The position numbers were made by a program, and so were the translations under genes. From assembly GCF_023277115.1 (NCBI RefSeq), contig NZ_JALQCS010000001.1, positions 800,001 to 864,000 of the forward strand: a DNA stretch of 64,000 nt, read 5' to 3'. Numbering within the stretch: the first letter of the stretch is position 1; every line of letters begins with the position of its first letter. The notes under the pieces were generated by a model, which searched no databases, was not told the DNA's origin, and worked only from the letters and a program-made list of their open reading frames with translations. Positions 7,753 to 14,839 of this stretch are shown here, piece by piece. Source of the DNA: Acidithiobacillus acidisediminis (GTDB lineage Bacteria > Pseudomonadota > Gammaproteobacteria > Acidithiobacillales > Acidithiobacillaceae).

Positions 7753-8082
7753 ATGGAAAACACCCCAGAAGATAGCGGCAAGGTTCAGGCCCGGACGGAG
7801 GTCTGGCAGCAACGGATGCAGGAATACGAGGCTTGTGGCCTTTCTGCCCGACAGTTCTGCGCAGAACACGGACTGTCCCTGCCGCAGTTTTATTATTGGC
7901 GGCGTCGCCTGCGCCTGGAGAGCGGTGGCGTGGTAGCTCCCGGGGATGATGGGGAGGCGATGGCTCCTGCCTTCGTGGAATTGGGCCTGGGTGCTGTGCC
8001 ACCATCTGCAGCGCGGGCGCTGCCCCTGGAGATTCGCCTCGACCTGGGGGGTGGCTGCGTCCTCTCGATTCGGCGAGGCTGA
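7753..8082 (+). CDS. tnpA: IS66 accessory protein TnpA
   Basis: 109 residues. The region WQQRMQEYEACGLSARQFCAEHG followed by LPQFYYWRRRLR is the helix-turn-helix-like signature of the first IS66 gene, thought to help transposition by binding DNA. The stop lies 3 bases before the tnpB start. The copy at 34212-34541 encodes the same protein. Confidence 0.92.
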   Translation: MENTPEDSGKVQARTEVWQQRMQEYEACGLSARQFCAEHGLSLPQFYYWRRRLRLESGGVVAPGDDGEAMAPAFVELGLGAVPPSAARALPLEIRLDLGGGCVLSIRRG

Positions 8083-8085
8083 GGG

Positions 8086-8439
8086 ATGTTCTTTCCGGAA
8101 GGACGCATCCGGGTCTTTCTTTGCCGGGTGCCGGTGGACATGCGTAAGTCCTTCGACGGGCTCTCGGCCTTGGTGCATCCGACCTTCGCCCAGGATCCCC
8201 TGTCCGGGCATTGCTTCGTCTTCGTGAATCGCAGGGCGACCCAGATGAAGGTGCTGTATTGGGATCGAACGGGATACTGTCTCTGGGCCAAGCGCCTGGA
8301 GCGGGGTGGCTTTTGGTCGTGGCGGCATCCCCCCAAAGCGGAGATCGACTGGACCGGTCTCAAACTCCTGTTGGAGGGCATCGATGGCGTCCAAAAAAGG
8401 CGCCGTTATCGGCACCAAAACGGAGAAAAATTCTCCTGA
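8086..8439 (+). CDS. tnpB: IS66 accessory protein TnpB
   Basis: 117 residues, the usual size of the IS66 Orf2 protein. It contains VDMRKSFDGLSALV, FVFVNRRATQMKVLYWD and GYCLWAKRLERG, the diagnostic blocks of this family. It is needed for IS66 transposition but its biochemical role is unclear. It lies between tnpA and the transposase gene, with short gaps. Confidence 0.95.
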   Translation: MFFPEGRIRVFLCRVPVDMRKSFDGLSALVHPTFAQDPLSGHCFVFVNRRATQMKVLYWDRTGYCLWAKRLERGGFWSWRHPPKAEIDWTGLKLLLEGIDGVQKRRRYRHQNGEKFS

Positions 8440-8489
8440 AACCCGCTGAAATGCTTGCGATATTAAGCAGTTAGTGTTATGATTCTGCT

Positions 8490-10085
8490 ATGGATTTGGC
8501 AGAATCTCCCACCCCCAGAAACTACCCCGAAGCCCTCGCTGCCTGGCAGCTGCAGGTCGAGATCAATGCCACCATCCACAAGAAATTTGAAGCCCAAATC
8601 CAAGGGCTCCAAAGCCAGCTCGATTGGTTCCGCCAGCAGTTCTTCGGCCAGAAGAGCGAACGGCGCGTCCCTCCGCCTCCGGTCGAGCAGCTGAGTCTCG
8701 GTCAGGAGTTTTCTCCGGCGGAAGTCGCACCTGCGCCTCTTCGTATCGTCGCCGCCCATACTCGCGCCGCGCCCAAACGGCCGGAAGATCGGGCCGAAAG
8801 CCTGCCCTTCTTCGATGAGAGCCGGGTACCTACCGAAACCATCACCCTCCCGGCTCCCGAGATCGCAGGCCTCGATCCCGACGCCTGCGAGATCATCGAT
8901 ACCAAGGTCAGCTACCGCCTGGCCCAGCGGCCAGGCAGCTATGTCGTCCTCAAATACGAGCGGCCGGTGGTCAAGCTCCGGGAATCGGAGACCCTGCACA
9001 CCGCCCCGGCTCCCATGGGGGTTCTGGACGGCAGCCGGGCCGATGTCAGCCTGCTGGCGGGAATCCTGACGGATAAGTTCCTGTACCACTTGCCGCTCTA
9101 TCGGCAGCATCAGCGGATGGTGGCCCAAGGCCTGCGGGTCAGTCGCTCTTGGCTCACCGATCTCGTGCAACGGTCCATTCTGCTCCTGTCCCCCATCTAT
9201 ACGGCCCAGTTTGAGAGCATTCGCCAGTCTCGCGTGCTGACTATGGACGAGACCCCCATCAAGGCGGGACGCCGGGAAAAGGGCAAGATGCACCAAGGGT
9301 ACTTCTGGCCGGTCTTTGGCGATGCCCAGGAGATCTGCTTTCCCTATGCCGAAAGCCGGGGCACCATCCACATCCGGGAGCTCTTGGGCCCCTTGGCGCC
9401 GGGTACGGTGCTCCTGAGCGATGGCTATGCCGCTTATGCCCGCTTCCAGAAAGAAAACGCGGGGCTGATCCATGCCCAGTGCTGGGCCCACAGCCGACGG
9501 GAGTTCGTGCGTGCCGAGGCCCACGCCCCGGAAAGGGTGGCCGAGGCCCTGGAGCAGATCCGGGCGTTCTATCGCGTCGAAGATGAGATTCGCAGCCAAG
9601 GATTGAGCGGTGCGGACAAGCGGCACTATCGCTATACCCATAGCCGCCCCCGGGTCGCCCAGTTCTTCACTTGGGTCGAACAGCAGCTGACGGATACGGC
9701 CTTGCTACCCAGCAATCCCTTCACCAAGGCCCTCGCCTACGTCCACAGTCGCAAGGGGCCGCTGCAGGTCTTTCTGGAAGAACCTGACGTGCCCATCGAC
9801 ACCAACCACATCGAGTGCCAGATCCGACCCATTCCCTTGGGGAGAAAAAACTGGCTCTTCTGCTGGACTGAACTTGGTGCAGAGCATCTCGGTATCATCC
9901 AGAGTCTGCTCAGTACCTGCCGCCTGCAGGGGATCGATCCCTACGATTATCTCGTAGACGTCCTGCAGCGGGTCGGTCAGCATCCGGCCAAGGACGTGGC
10001 CCAACTCACCCCTCGTCTGTGGAAAGAGCACTTTGCCCAGGCACCCCTGCGCTCCGATCTGCACCGCTTCCAGCAACACCGCTGA
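8490..10085 (+). CDS. tnpC: IS66 transposase TnpC
   Basis: 531 residues, full length for the IS66 DDE transposase. An N-terminal coiled-coil-like region is followed by a helix-turn-helix/zinc-finger-type segment and the catalytic core. Probable catalytic acids lie in LTMDETPIKAG (D), LLSDGYAAY (D) and TNHIECQIRP (E), and GRKNWLF is the conserved block after the glutamate. No frameshift or stop interrupts it, so the element should be autonomous. The ATG at 8490 opens the conserved N-terminal region. Confidence 0.95.
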   Translation: MDLAESPTPRNYPEALAAWQLQVEINATIHKKFEAQIQGLQSQLDWFRQQFFGQKSERRVPPPPVEQLSLGQEFSPAEVAPAPLRIVAAHTRAAPKRPEDRAESLPFFDESRVPTETITLPAPEIAGLDPDACEIIDTKVSYRLAQRPGSYVVLKYERPVVKLRESETLHTAPAPMGVLDGSRADVSLLAGILTDKFLYHLPLYRQHQRMVAQGLRVSRSWLTDLVQRSILLLSPIYTAQFESIRQSRVLTMDETPIKAGRREKGKMHQGYFWPVFGDAQEICFPYAESRGTIHIRELLGPLAPGTVLLSDGYAAYARFQKENAGLIHAQCWAHSRREFVRAEAHAPERVAEALEQIRAFYRVEDEIRSQGLSGADKRHYRYTHSRPRVAQFFTWVEQQLTDTALLPSNPFTKALAYVHSRKGPLQVFLEEPDVPIDTNHIECQIRPIPLGRKNWLFCWTELGAEHLGIIQSLLSTCRLQGIDPYDYLVDVLQRVGQHPAKDVAQLTPRLWKEHFAQAPLRSDLHRFQQHR

Positions 10086-10184
10086 TTCCACCGCCCACCT
10101 CAATCCCGACCAGGCAATAAGCCATCCTGCCTCATGCCAATGGAGGGGGGAAGAACGCCGCTGAGAGACCGGTTACGGCGTGGT

Positions 10185-10604
10185 GCCGCTGGACAATTGC
10201 GCGTCGGTAACGCCCGCTGGCGCCGTCACTGCGAGCTGCGTGCTCGCGCGAAGTCGGTTTTTCATTTTGATGTGCCGGGTTCCGTGGCCAAGTCCACCCA
10301 TGCCGGCCTGCCTTGGCTGGCGCAGTTGCGCACGGTGCTGGGTGCGACTGTGCATTGGTGGCCCTTTGATGGTTGGACGCCACCGCCGGCAACCCATGTG
10401 GTAGCAGAATGCTACCCTTCCCTGTGGAGTGGCCGTTATTCGCGCGAGGGACGCAGCCCGGATCAGCAGGATGCGTATGCCGTGGCGGAGTCCCTGCGTT
10501 TATTTGATCAGCAAGGCGATTTGGCGGACTACTTCCACCCCGTCCTCAGCCCAGAGGAAGCGCAAGATGCCCCCTTCGAGGGTTGGATTTTAGGGGTGCG
10601 CTGA
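10185..10604 (+). pseudogene. DUF429-like gene, 3' fragment after IS66
   Basis: 139 codons and a stop that complete the gene begun at 7318. KSVFHFDVPGSVAKSTHAG and HVVAECYPSLW belong to the C-terminal half of the same family. An ATG inside the right end of the IS66 element (10134) opens a frame that runs through the IS end and stays in register with this fragment, so a 156-residue hybrid starting MPMEGGRTPLRDRLR is possible, but no good ribosome site precedes it. Confidence 0.7.
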
Positions 10605-10634
10605 GCCGTAGGTTAGTCCGCTTACGTTGGGGGG

Positions 10635-10835
10635 CTAGAGGTCGTGCGCACCGCTATACTCGTAGCGGGTTGCTCCCGAGGGAGACTCGGCGCTTTCGGG
10701 TAGGAGCTTACGCAGTTCTGCCCCTGCCGCACCGACGATTTTGGCGTTCTTGTCGAGTTCTGCAGCAACTTCGCGCGCTTCGTCCATGCGCATTTCCAAG
10801 ACGGTGCTCTCGGCATCTTCGCTTACGATCTTCAT
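10635..10835 (-). CDS. Small protein of unknown function
   Basis: 66 residues beginning MKIVSEDAESTVLEMRMDEA with a charged helical stretch (DEAREVAAELDKN) and a polar C-terminus. The ATG at 10835 has a strong GAGGAGG ribosome site, which supports it as a real gene. It is the second gene of a pair with the reading frame at 10846-11040, separated by 10 bases. I recognise no family. Two small consecutive genes might suggest a toxin-antitoxin pair, but nothing in the sequence demonstrates that. Confidence 0.6.
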   Translation of the reverse strand: MKIVSEDAESTVLEMRMDEAREVAAELDKNAKIVGAAGAELRKLLPESAESPSGATRYEYSGAHDL

Positions 10836-10845
10836 CTTCCCCTCC

Positions 10846-11040
10846 TCAATCAAATACGCCTTTGGGTTGTTGGAAATGGTCATCAATACGGTAATCCTGC
10901 TCGCCCAGAAGGTATGCCATATCCAGCGGCACCGAAGAAAAGTTCTCGGCATGTTTGATGATCGGTTCCACAATCTTGTTCAGATCTTTCTTCTGGAATT
11001 CAATACGAATGGTCTCTTTTGGAGAATCCACCAGTTTCAT
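10846..11040 (-). CDS. Small protein of unknown function
   Basis: 64 residues, MKLVDSPKETIRIEFQKKDL at the N-terminus and a mixed charged/hydrophobic body, with no membrane segment or known motif. Its stop overlaps the ribosome site of the next small gene, so the two are probably expressed together. TATACT-like bases occur upstream near 11073-11080 as a possible promoter. Function unknown. Confidence 0.6.
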   Translation of the reverse strand: MKLVDSPKETIRIEFQKKDLNKIVEPIIKHAENFSSVPLDMAYLLGEQDYRIDDHFQQPKGVFD

Positions 11041-11107
11041 TATTCACCCTCCAATTTGCCTAATCTACTTTAAGTATAGTTCAATTTTCGGGTACTGATG
11101 ACGCGTG

Positions 11108-11701
11108 CTACATGCGCGTATCGAGCCGCTGATTCCACAAGGTAATCGCCGGACTGGTATGTTCCCAGCCTAGACGGGAAATACTCGCTGCATCCAGATG
11201 CAAATGGTCTCCAAAATCCAGACCCAGGCCCAGCCAGCAGCAGGCCAGCGCGCGCAGGATATGCCCATGGGCAAAGCAGAGGATGTGCTCGTGGCCAGCA
11301 GTTCTCCAATCGTGCAGAACCTGCTGGCAACGGGCTTGAATCTGTTCCCGACTTTCTCCCTCGGGGGCGCCACAGCGGAAGATGGTCCATTGGGGATCTT
11401 CCTGATGGATTTCTGGCGTGGTCTTGCCCTCGTAACGACCATAGCGCCACTCGTGCAGACCGTCGTGGATTTGGGGCGCGAATCCGGCCAGGACGGCGGT
11501 GTGATGGGCGCGACGCAGCGGGCTGGAATAGATGCCGTCAAAATGGTGTTTGCCACGCTCAAAATATTGCCACAGGGCCTTGGCTTCTTCCCGCCCCTGA
11601 GCGGTGAGGTCGATATCGGTAATGGAGGTGTGCCGCCCGGAGGCGGCCCACTCGGTCGTGCCGTGGCGCACGAGGGTAATGGATTGTATCTGCTGTGCCA
11701 T
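11108..11701 (-). CDS. Histidine phosphatase (phosphoglycerate mutase-like) family protein
   Basis: 197 residues. The N-terminal TLVRHGTTEW holds the phospho-accepting histidine of the RHG motif. Partner residues follow in YSSPLRRAHHTA, in HEWRYGRYEG (the Glu region) and in CFAHGHILRAL, the second catalytic histidine. Family members range from phosphoglycerate mutases to alpha-ribazole phosphatase and sugar phosphatases. Substrate specificity cannot be assigned here. The ATG overlaps the cfa stop by one base (TGATG), so it is translated from the cfa transcript. Confidence 0.88.
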   Translation of the reverse strand: MAQQIQSITLVRHGTTEWAASGRHTSITDIDLTAQGREEAKALWQYFERGKHHFDGIYSSPLRRAHHTAVLAGFAPQIHDGLHEWRYGRYEGKTTPEIHQEDPQWTIFRCGAPEGESREQIQARCQQVLHDWRTAGHEHILCFAHGHILRALACCWLGLGLDFGDHLHLDAASISRLGWEHTSPAITLWNQRLDTRM

Positions 11702-12957
11702 CAGACCTCCCCCCAGTCGGGTTCGGCTAAACGGAATGGATCGTTGTCAACGTACTGATACCGCCGTTCCCAGGGGCGGGGGGTCAGCTCCTCGCCGCTC
11801 TGCTTGACCGCCAGCACTTGGTGCAGCGCTGACCAGTTGCGCCAGAAGCCGTAGGCGCAGCCCGCCATATAGATGGCCCAGATGCGATAGGTCTTGTCGC
11901 TGACCAGGGTCAGGGCCTCAGCCTTGCGCGCTTCAAGACGACGTACCCAATGGATCAGGGTCTGGGCATAGTGCGGGCGCAGGTTCTCCACATCCAGGAC
12001 TTCCAGATTGGCTCCAGCCATGTCCCGCACCACGCGCCAGAGATGGGGAATCTCCCCATCGGGGAAGACGTATTTGTCGATGAAATCGCTGCCCGAGTGA
12101 TGATCTCCATCGTCGTCTTTGGATGCAGCGGTGATGCCATGATTCATGACCCAACCCCCCTCCTTCAGCACGCGCTGGATGACATCGAAATACTCCGGCA
12201 GCTTGGCCCGCCCCACATGCTCGAACATGCCAACGGAGCTGACCTTGTCGAAATGCTCCCGCTCGGGAATGTCGCGATAATCCTGCAGGCGAATCTCCAC
12301 CTTGTCGGCCAGACCCTCGCGCTCCATGCGTGCCTGAGCAAAGGCGAACTGTTCTTCACTCAGGGTCACGCCCACGCCCTGGATGCCGTAATGCCGGGCC
12401 GCCCAGCTCAACAGCCCGCCCCAGCCGCAGCCGATGTCGAGGAGCTTTTCGCCCGGCCGCAGATGGAGCTTGCGGCAGATGTGGTCGAGCTTTTGCTCCT
12501 GGGCCGTGTCGATGTCTTCTTCTCCCGTCTTGAAGTAGCCGCAGGAATAGACCAAGTTGCGATCCAGCCAGAGTTGGTAAAAATCATTGGAGACGTCGTA
12601 GTGGTAGTGGATCGCCTCTTTGTCTTTGTTCTTGCTGTGCAGGGCCTTGCGGATGATCCCGGTCTTGGAACTTTTTTTACTGGGAAAGGCGTTACTGAGA
12701 CCTTCGGCGACCGCCAGGATGTCTTGGTAACGTCCCTCGATATCGATGTCGCCCTCTACATAGCCCTCGCCCAGCACGTCCAGGGCGCTCCCCATAAGCA
12801 GGCTGGTCACCACCTTGGCCGACTTGAGATGCATGGTGACGATGGGGTTGTCAGCGAAGTCATAGGCGTGGCCATCCCAAAAAACAAGCCGCAGGGGGAG
12901 TTCATGTCCGCCCAGGCCTTTTTTGACGTGATCGAGAAAGTTCTTGCGTAAATCCAC
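11701..12957 (-). CDS. cfa: Cyclopropane-fatty-acyl-phospholipid synthase
   Basis: 418 residues. The enzyme adds a methylene bridge from SAM to double bonds of membrane phospholipid acyl chains, a modification associated with acid and stress tolerance. The central HYDVSNDFYQLWLD and YSCGYF blocks and the SAM-binding loop KLLDIGCGWGGLLSWAA are diagnostic, followed by SVGMFEHVG. It starts with GTG at 12957, preceded by AGGAGAG. It is co-transcribed with the histidine phosphatase gene. Confidence 0.95.
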   Translation of the reverse strand: MDLRKNFLDHVKKGLGGHELPLRLVFWDGHAYDFADNPIVTMHLKSAKVVTSLLMGSALDVLGEGYVEGDIDIEGRYQDILAVAEGLSNAFPSKKSSKTGIIRKALHSKNKDKEAIHYHYDVSNDFYQLWLDRNLVYSCGYFKTGEEDIDTAQEQKLDHICRKLHLRPGEKLLDIGCGWGGLLSWAARHYGIQGVGVTLSEEQFAFAQARMEREGLADKVEIRLQDYRDIPEREHFDKVSSVGMFEHVGRAKLPEYFDVIQRVLKEGGWVMNHGITAASKDDDGDHHSGSDFIDKYVFPDGEIPHLWRVVRDMAGANLEVLDVENLRPHYAQTLIHWVRRLEARKAEALTLVSDKTYRIWAIYMAGCAYGFWRNWSALHQVLAVKQSGEELTPRPWERRYQYVDNDPFRLAEPDWGEV

Positions 12958-13012
12958 TCAACTCTCCTTTTTTGAATCCGTGAAGCCAGTGTGTTGTCTG
13001 CGTCCTTTCAGT

Positions 13013-13438
13013 TTAGTTCTTGTCCTGATGGGATGGGATGGGATGGGATGGGATGGGGCCGCGTGCCAGTATCTGCCGAGCGGCTTCGCGCACGGCATGT
13101 GTGGGATGATCCCTCAGACGTTTCAGGGCTTGTTGCCGATCGCTGTCGTCGGGGAGATGGGCCAGGGCCTCCACCACCGCCAGACCCTGCACCACATCCA
13201 CCGCGGACTGCAGTGCGCATTCCGCCAGAGGCAGGGCAGCGGCCGGGTTGTGCTGGTTCTGCAGGCTCAGGATGGCCCCCATGCGAACCTCGGGATGGGG
13301 ATTGCGCAAGGCCCAGACCAAGCGGTCGAAATAGGGCGTATTGCGCTCCCATGCCTCAATGTCGCGGCCACAGGCCGGACAGCGCACGCTGCCGATGGGG
13401 ATCTCGGCATAGCAGAGGGGGCAATAGTGGTGATTCAC
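13013..13438 (-). CDS. Zinc-ribbon plus HEAT-repeat protein of the fluoride operon
   Basis: 141 residues. The N-terminus has two CxxC pairs (YCPLCYAE and RCPACGRD) forming a zinc ribbon. The body carries HEAT/Armadillo-like helices (HPEVRMGAILSLQ and HAVREAARQIL). The GTG at 13438 overlaps the DUF190 stop as GTGA and is preferred to the TTG at 13450. The last codons run into six tandem GATGG pentamers, so the C-terminus reads PIPSHPIPSH and any change in repeat number would shift the frame. Function unknown. Position suggests expression under the fluoride riboswitch. Confidence 0.7.
   Translation of the reverse strand: MNHHYCPLCYAEIPIGSVRCPACGRDIEAWERNTPYFDRLVWALRNPHPEVRMGAILSLQNQHNPAAALPLAECALQSAVDVVQGLAVVEALAHLPDDSDRQQALKRLRDHPTHAVREAARQILARGPIPSHPIPSHQDKN
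13027..13056. repeat. Six tandem GATGG pentanucleotide repeats
   Basis: Six perfect copies of GATGG in a row, at the 3' end of the zinc-ribbon/HEAT gene. Five-base units shift the frame when copies are gained or lost by slippage. Confidence 0.97.
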
Positions 13439-13752
13439 GGACAACCGCAATCCGCTTCCCAGCGTAGGATGTGATTGACAGGCACCAATTCCTGCAGATG
13501 GGGCATGACGGCGTCCACGGTCTCGGGCTCGTCAAAGAACTCCAGCACCAGGGGCAGATGGACATTCAGGCGCAAGATGTCATCTGCGTGCACTGTGCCC
13601 TTGCTACCAAAGCCCGCAATGCCACGGAAGGCCGTTACCCCATGCACCTTGTATTGGTCATGGAGCATACGGAAGATTTCTTCCATCAAATTATGCCCGT
13701 CGTGTTTATCCCCTTCCTTGATATAAATCCGTACCACCGATACCGTCGTCAT
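13435..13752 (-). CDS. DUF190 family protein
   Basis: 105 residues. VVRIYIKEGDKHDG at the start, GVTAFRGIAGFGSKG in the middle and the later LPLVLEFFDEPE are the DUF190 blocks. The fold is GlnB/ferredoxin-like, and the family is commonly encoded next to crcB/fluC, so a role in fluoride sensing or tolerance is inferred. It follows crcB by 21 bases and overlaps the next gene, all on one transcript. Confidence 0.88.
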   Translation of the reverse strand: MTTVSVVRIYIKEGDKHDGHNLMEEIFRMLHDQYKVHGVTAFRGIAGFGSKGTVHADDILRLNVHLPLVLEFFDEPETVDAVMPHLQELVPVNHILRWEADCGCP

Positions 13753-13773
13753 GTTTCACCTCACAAAAATGGT

Positions 13774-14151
13774 TCAGATACTGCGCGAAATCCAACCCCC
13801 GGCAAATGTCGCTGCCACACACAGAAACAACGATGCGAACATGTAGATCAGTGCTTTTGCTGATTCCCCATTTTCAAAGAGCACCAAGGTCTCCAGAGAA
13901 AAGGTAGAGAAGGTGGTGTACGCCCCCAAGCCCCCCGTCAGCATGCCGGTGCGTAGTTCCGGGTTAATGGAGATGCGCTCCAGGGTCTCGAAGAACAGAA
14001 ATCCCATAATAAAACAGCCCATCACGTTGATGCTCAGGGTGGCCCAGGGAAAATCGCGGCCAAAGACGGACTGGACGAGAAGGGTTTGGCCATAGCGTGC
14101 CCAGGCACCAAGAACGGCAAAAATCGCTATGAATCCGAAGGTGGCGTACAT
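13774..14151 (-). CDS. crcB: Fluoride channel CrcB/FluC
   Basis: 125 residues with four hydrophobic helices, the size of a Fluc subunit. Fluc channels are dual-topology dimers that let fluoride leave the cytoplasm. This matters at acid pH, where HF enters cells. Diagnostic motifs are GAWARYG near the N-terminus, FPWATLSINVMGCFIMG (N for the fluoride path) and GGLGAYTTFSTFSLE, with the Phe and TFST residues that line the pore. It is downstream of a fluoride riboswitch and followed by DUF190, so the operon assignment is firm. Confidence 0.95.
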   Translation of the reverse strand: MYATFGFIAIFAVLGAWARYGQTLLVQSVFGRDFPWATLSINVMGCFIMGFLFFETLERISINPELRTGMLTGGLGAYTTFSTFSLETLVLFENGESAKALIYMFASLFLCVAATFAGGWISRSI

Positions 14152-14169
14152 GATAAGAAGTCTCCTGCT

Positions 14170-14592
14170 TCAAATATAGAAAACACTCGCAAAGATAACG
14201 ATCAGCAGCATCCCAATATAGCCCAAATAGACATTCAGAGAGCCATTCTGTAGTACCAAACCAATACGATCGCTGAGGAATTGCACAATACGTACTGCAG
14301 GGCGAAAGAGCCAAGGACCAAAAACCGGTACCTCGCTGTCATTGAAATGCAGTTCGCGGACAAAATACTCGCGCCCGCTATGGGATCGCTCCAGGCGATT
14401 TTCCGGTCGGTAGACAAAGGGGCAAGAGACCCGCAGGGCGTTGGTGACGGCCAAGGAAGTCACGGCATTTTCCGCAGGAATCTGGCGCAGCCCGCGGCCC
14501 CAGACCGGCACCCGCCGCCGTTTAATCATGGTCGCCAAGGCAATGGCAGCCGTCAGGGCCCGGGACACCTGCAATACGATGTTTTTGACCAT
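14170..14592 (-). CDS. HyfB/NuoL-like C-terminal fragment protein in the fluoride operon
   Basis: 140 residues with one N-terminal helix (IVLQVSRALTAAIALATMI) and one C-terminal helix (LNVYLGYIGMLLIVIFASV). The section VPVWGRGLRQIPAENAVTS...FVYRPENRLERSHSGREYF resembles the C-terminal tail of hydrogenase-4 component B/NuoL-type antiporter subunits, lacking the fourteen-helix core. It is therefore a truncated or detached domain. It begins at ATG 14592 with GGGGGAGG close upstream and sits between the fluoride riboswitch and crcB. Whether it is functional is unknown, but the intact frame and position suggest expression with crcB. Confidence 0.65.
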   Translation of the reverse strand: MVKNIVLQVSRALTAAIALATMIKRRRVPVWGRGLRQIPAENAVTSLAVTNALRVSCPFVYRPENRLERSHSGREYFVRELHFNDSEVPVFGPWLFRPAVRIVQFLSDRIGLVLQNGSLNVYLGYIGMLLIVIFASVFYI

Positions 14593-14626
14593 ACCTCCCC
14601 CCTGCTTTCGCAAAACAATCTACCTG

Positions 14627-14697
14627 CCCCGCCAGCGCGGGGGTGGGTAGAAGTCATTAGCCACAAGGGGCGGTTCCAGGCGGACTTCATCGCCTTT
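14627..14697 (-). promoter_or_regulatory. Fluoride riboswitch (crcB motif)
   Basis: Read on the minus strand, the aptamer at about 14697-14645 begins AGGCGATGAAGTCCGCC and ends GCTAATGACTTCTACC. GAAGTC pairs with GACTTC (P1), GGCG with CGCC, and the conserved GATG and TAATGA bases are present, which matches the fluoride riboswitch consensus. A CCCCGC/GCGGGG hairpin (14627-14642) follows and may be the expression platform. It lies upstream of the HyfB-like gene, crcB, DUF190 and the HEAT gene, so fluoride should switch the whole unit on. Confidence 0.9.
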
Positions 14698-14839
14698 TTT
14701 TAGGCTAGGAGAGCGCGGCGTTTGTGTCAACGGAAATCTTGCGAAATTTACGGCGCCGCAGCACCGCACCCAGGGAGTGCATCAAACATCAGGGAGTTAG
14801 CAATCTATATGCTTTGCTTATGATTCGTTCCGTATGGAA

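Larger units (their letters stand above)
7669..10176 (+). mobile_element. IS66 family insertion sequence, copy 1
   Basis: 2508 bp. The left end begins GTAAGCGATCTCTGACCGGC and the right end read inward is GTAACCGGTCTCTCAGCGGC, imperfect inverted repeats that continue into GTTCTTC. It carries the three IS66 genes tnpA, tnpB and tnpC in one direction and is bounded by perfect 8-bp duplications. It has split a DUF429-like gene. A second element of identical length with identical Tnp proteins lies at 32118-34625 in reverse orientation, so both are recent. Confidence 0.97.
7661..10184. repeat. 8-bp target-site duplication flanking IS66 copy 1
   Basis: GGCGTGGT is present at 7661-7668 immediately before the left end and at 10177-10184 immediately after the right end. 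Eight-base duplications are the hallmark of IS66 family transposition. Confidence 0.95.

Noticed and set aside
8463-9641. A 392-codon open frame antisense to the IS66 transposase gene (also in copy 2)
   Set aside because: It mirrors the strongly biased codons of tnpC, has no ribosome site and matches no protein pattern; the sense frame is an unmistakable transposase.
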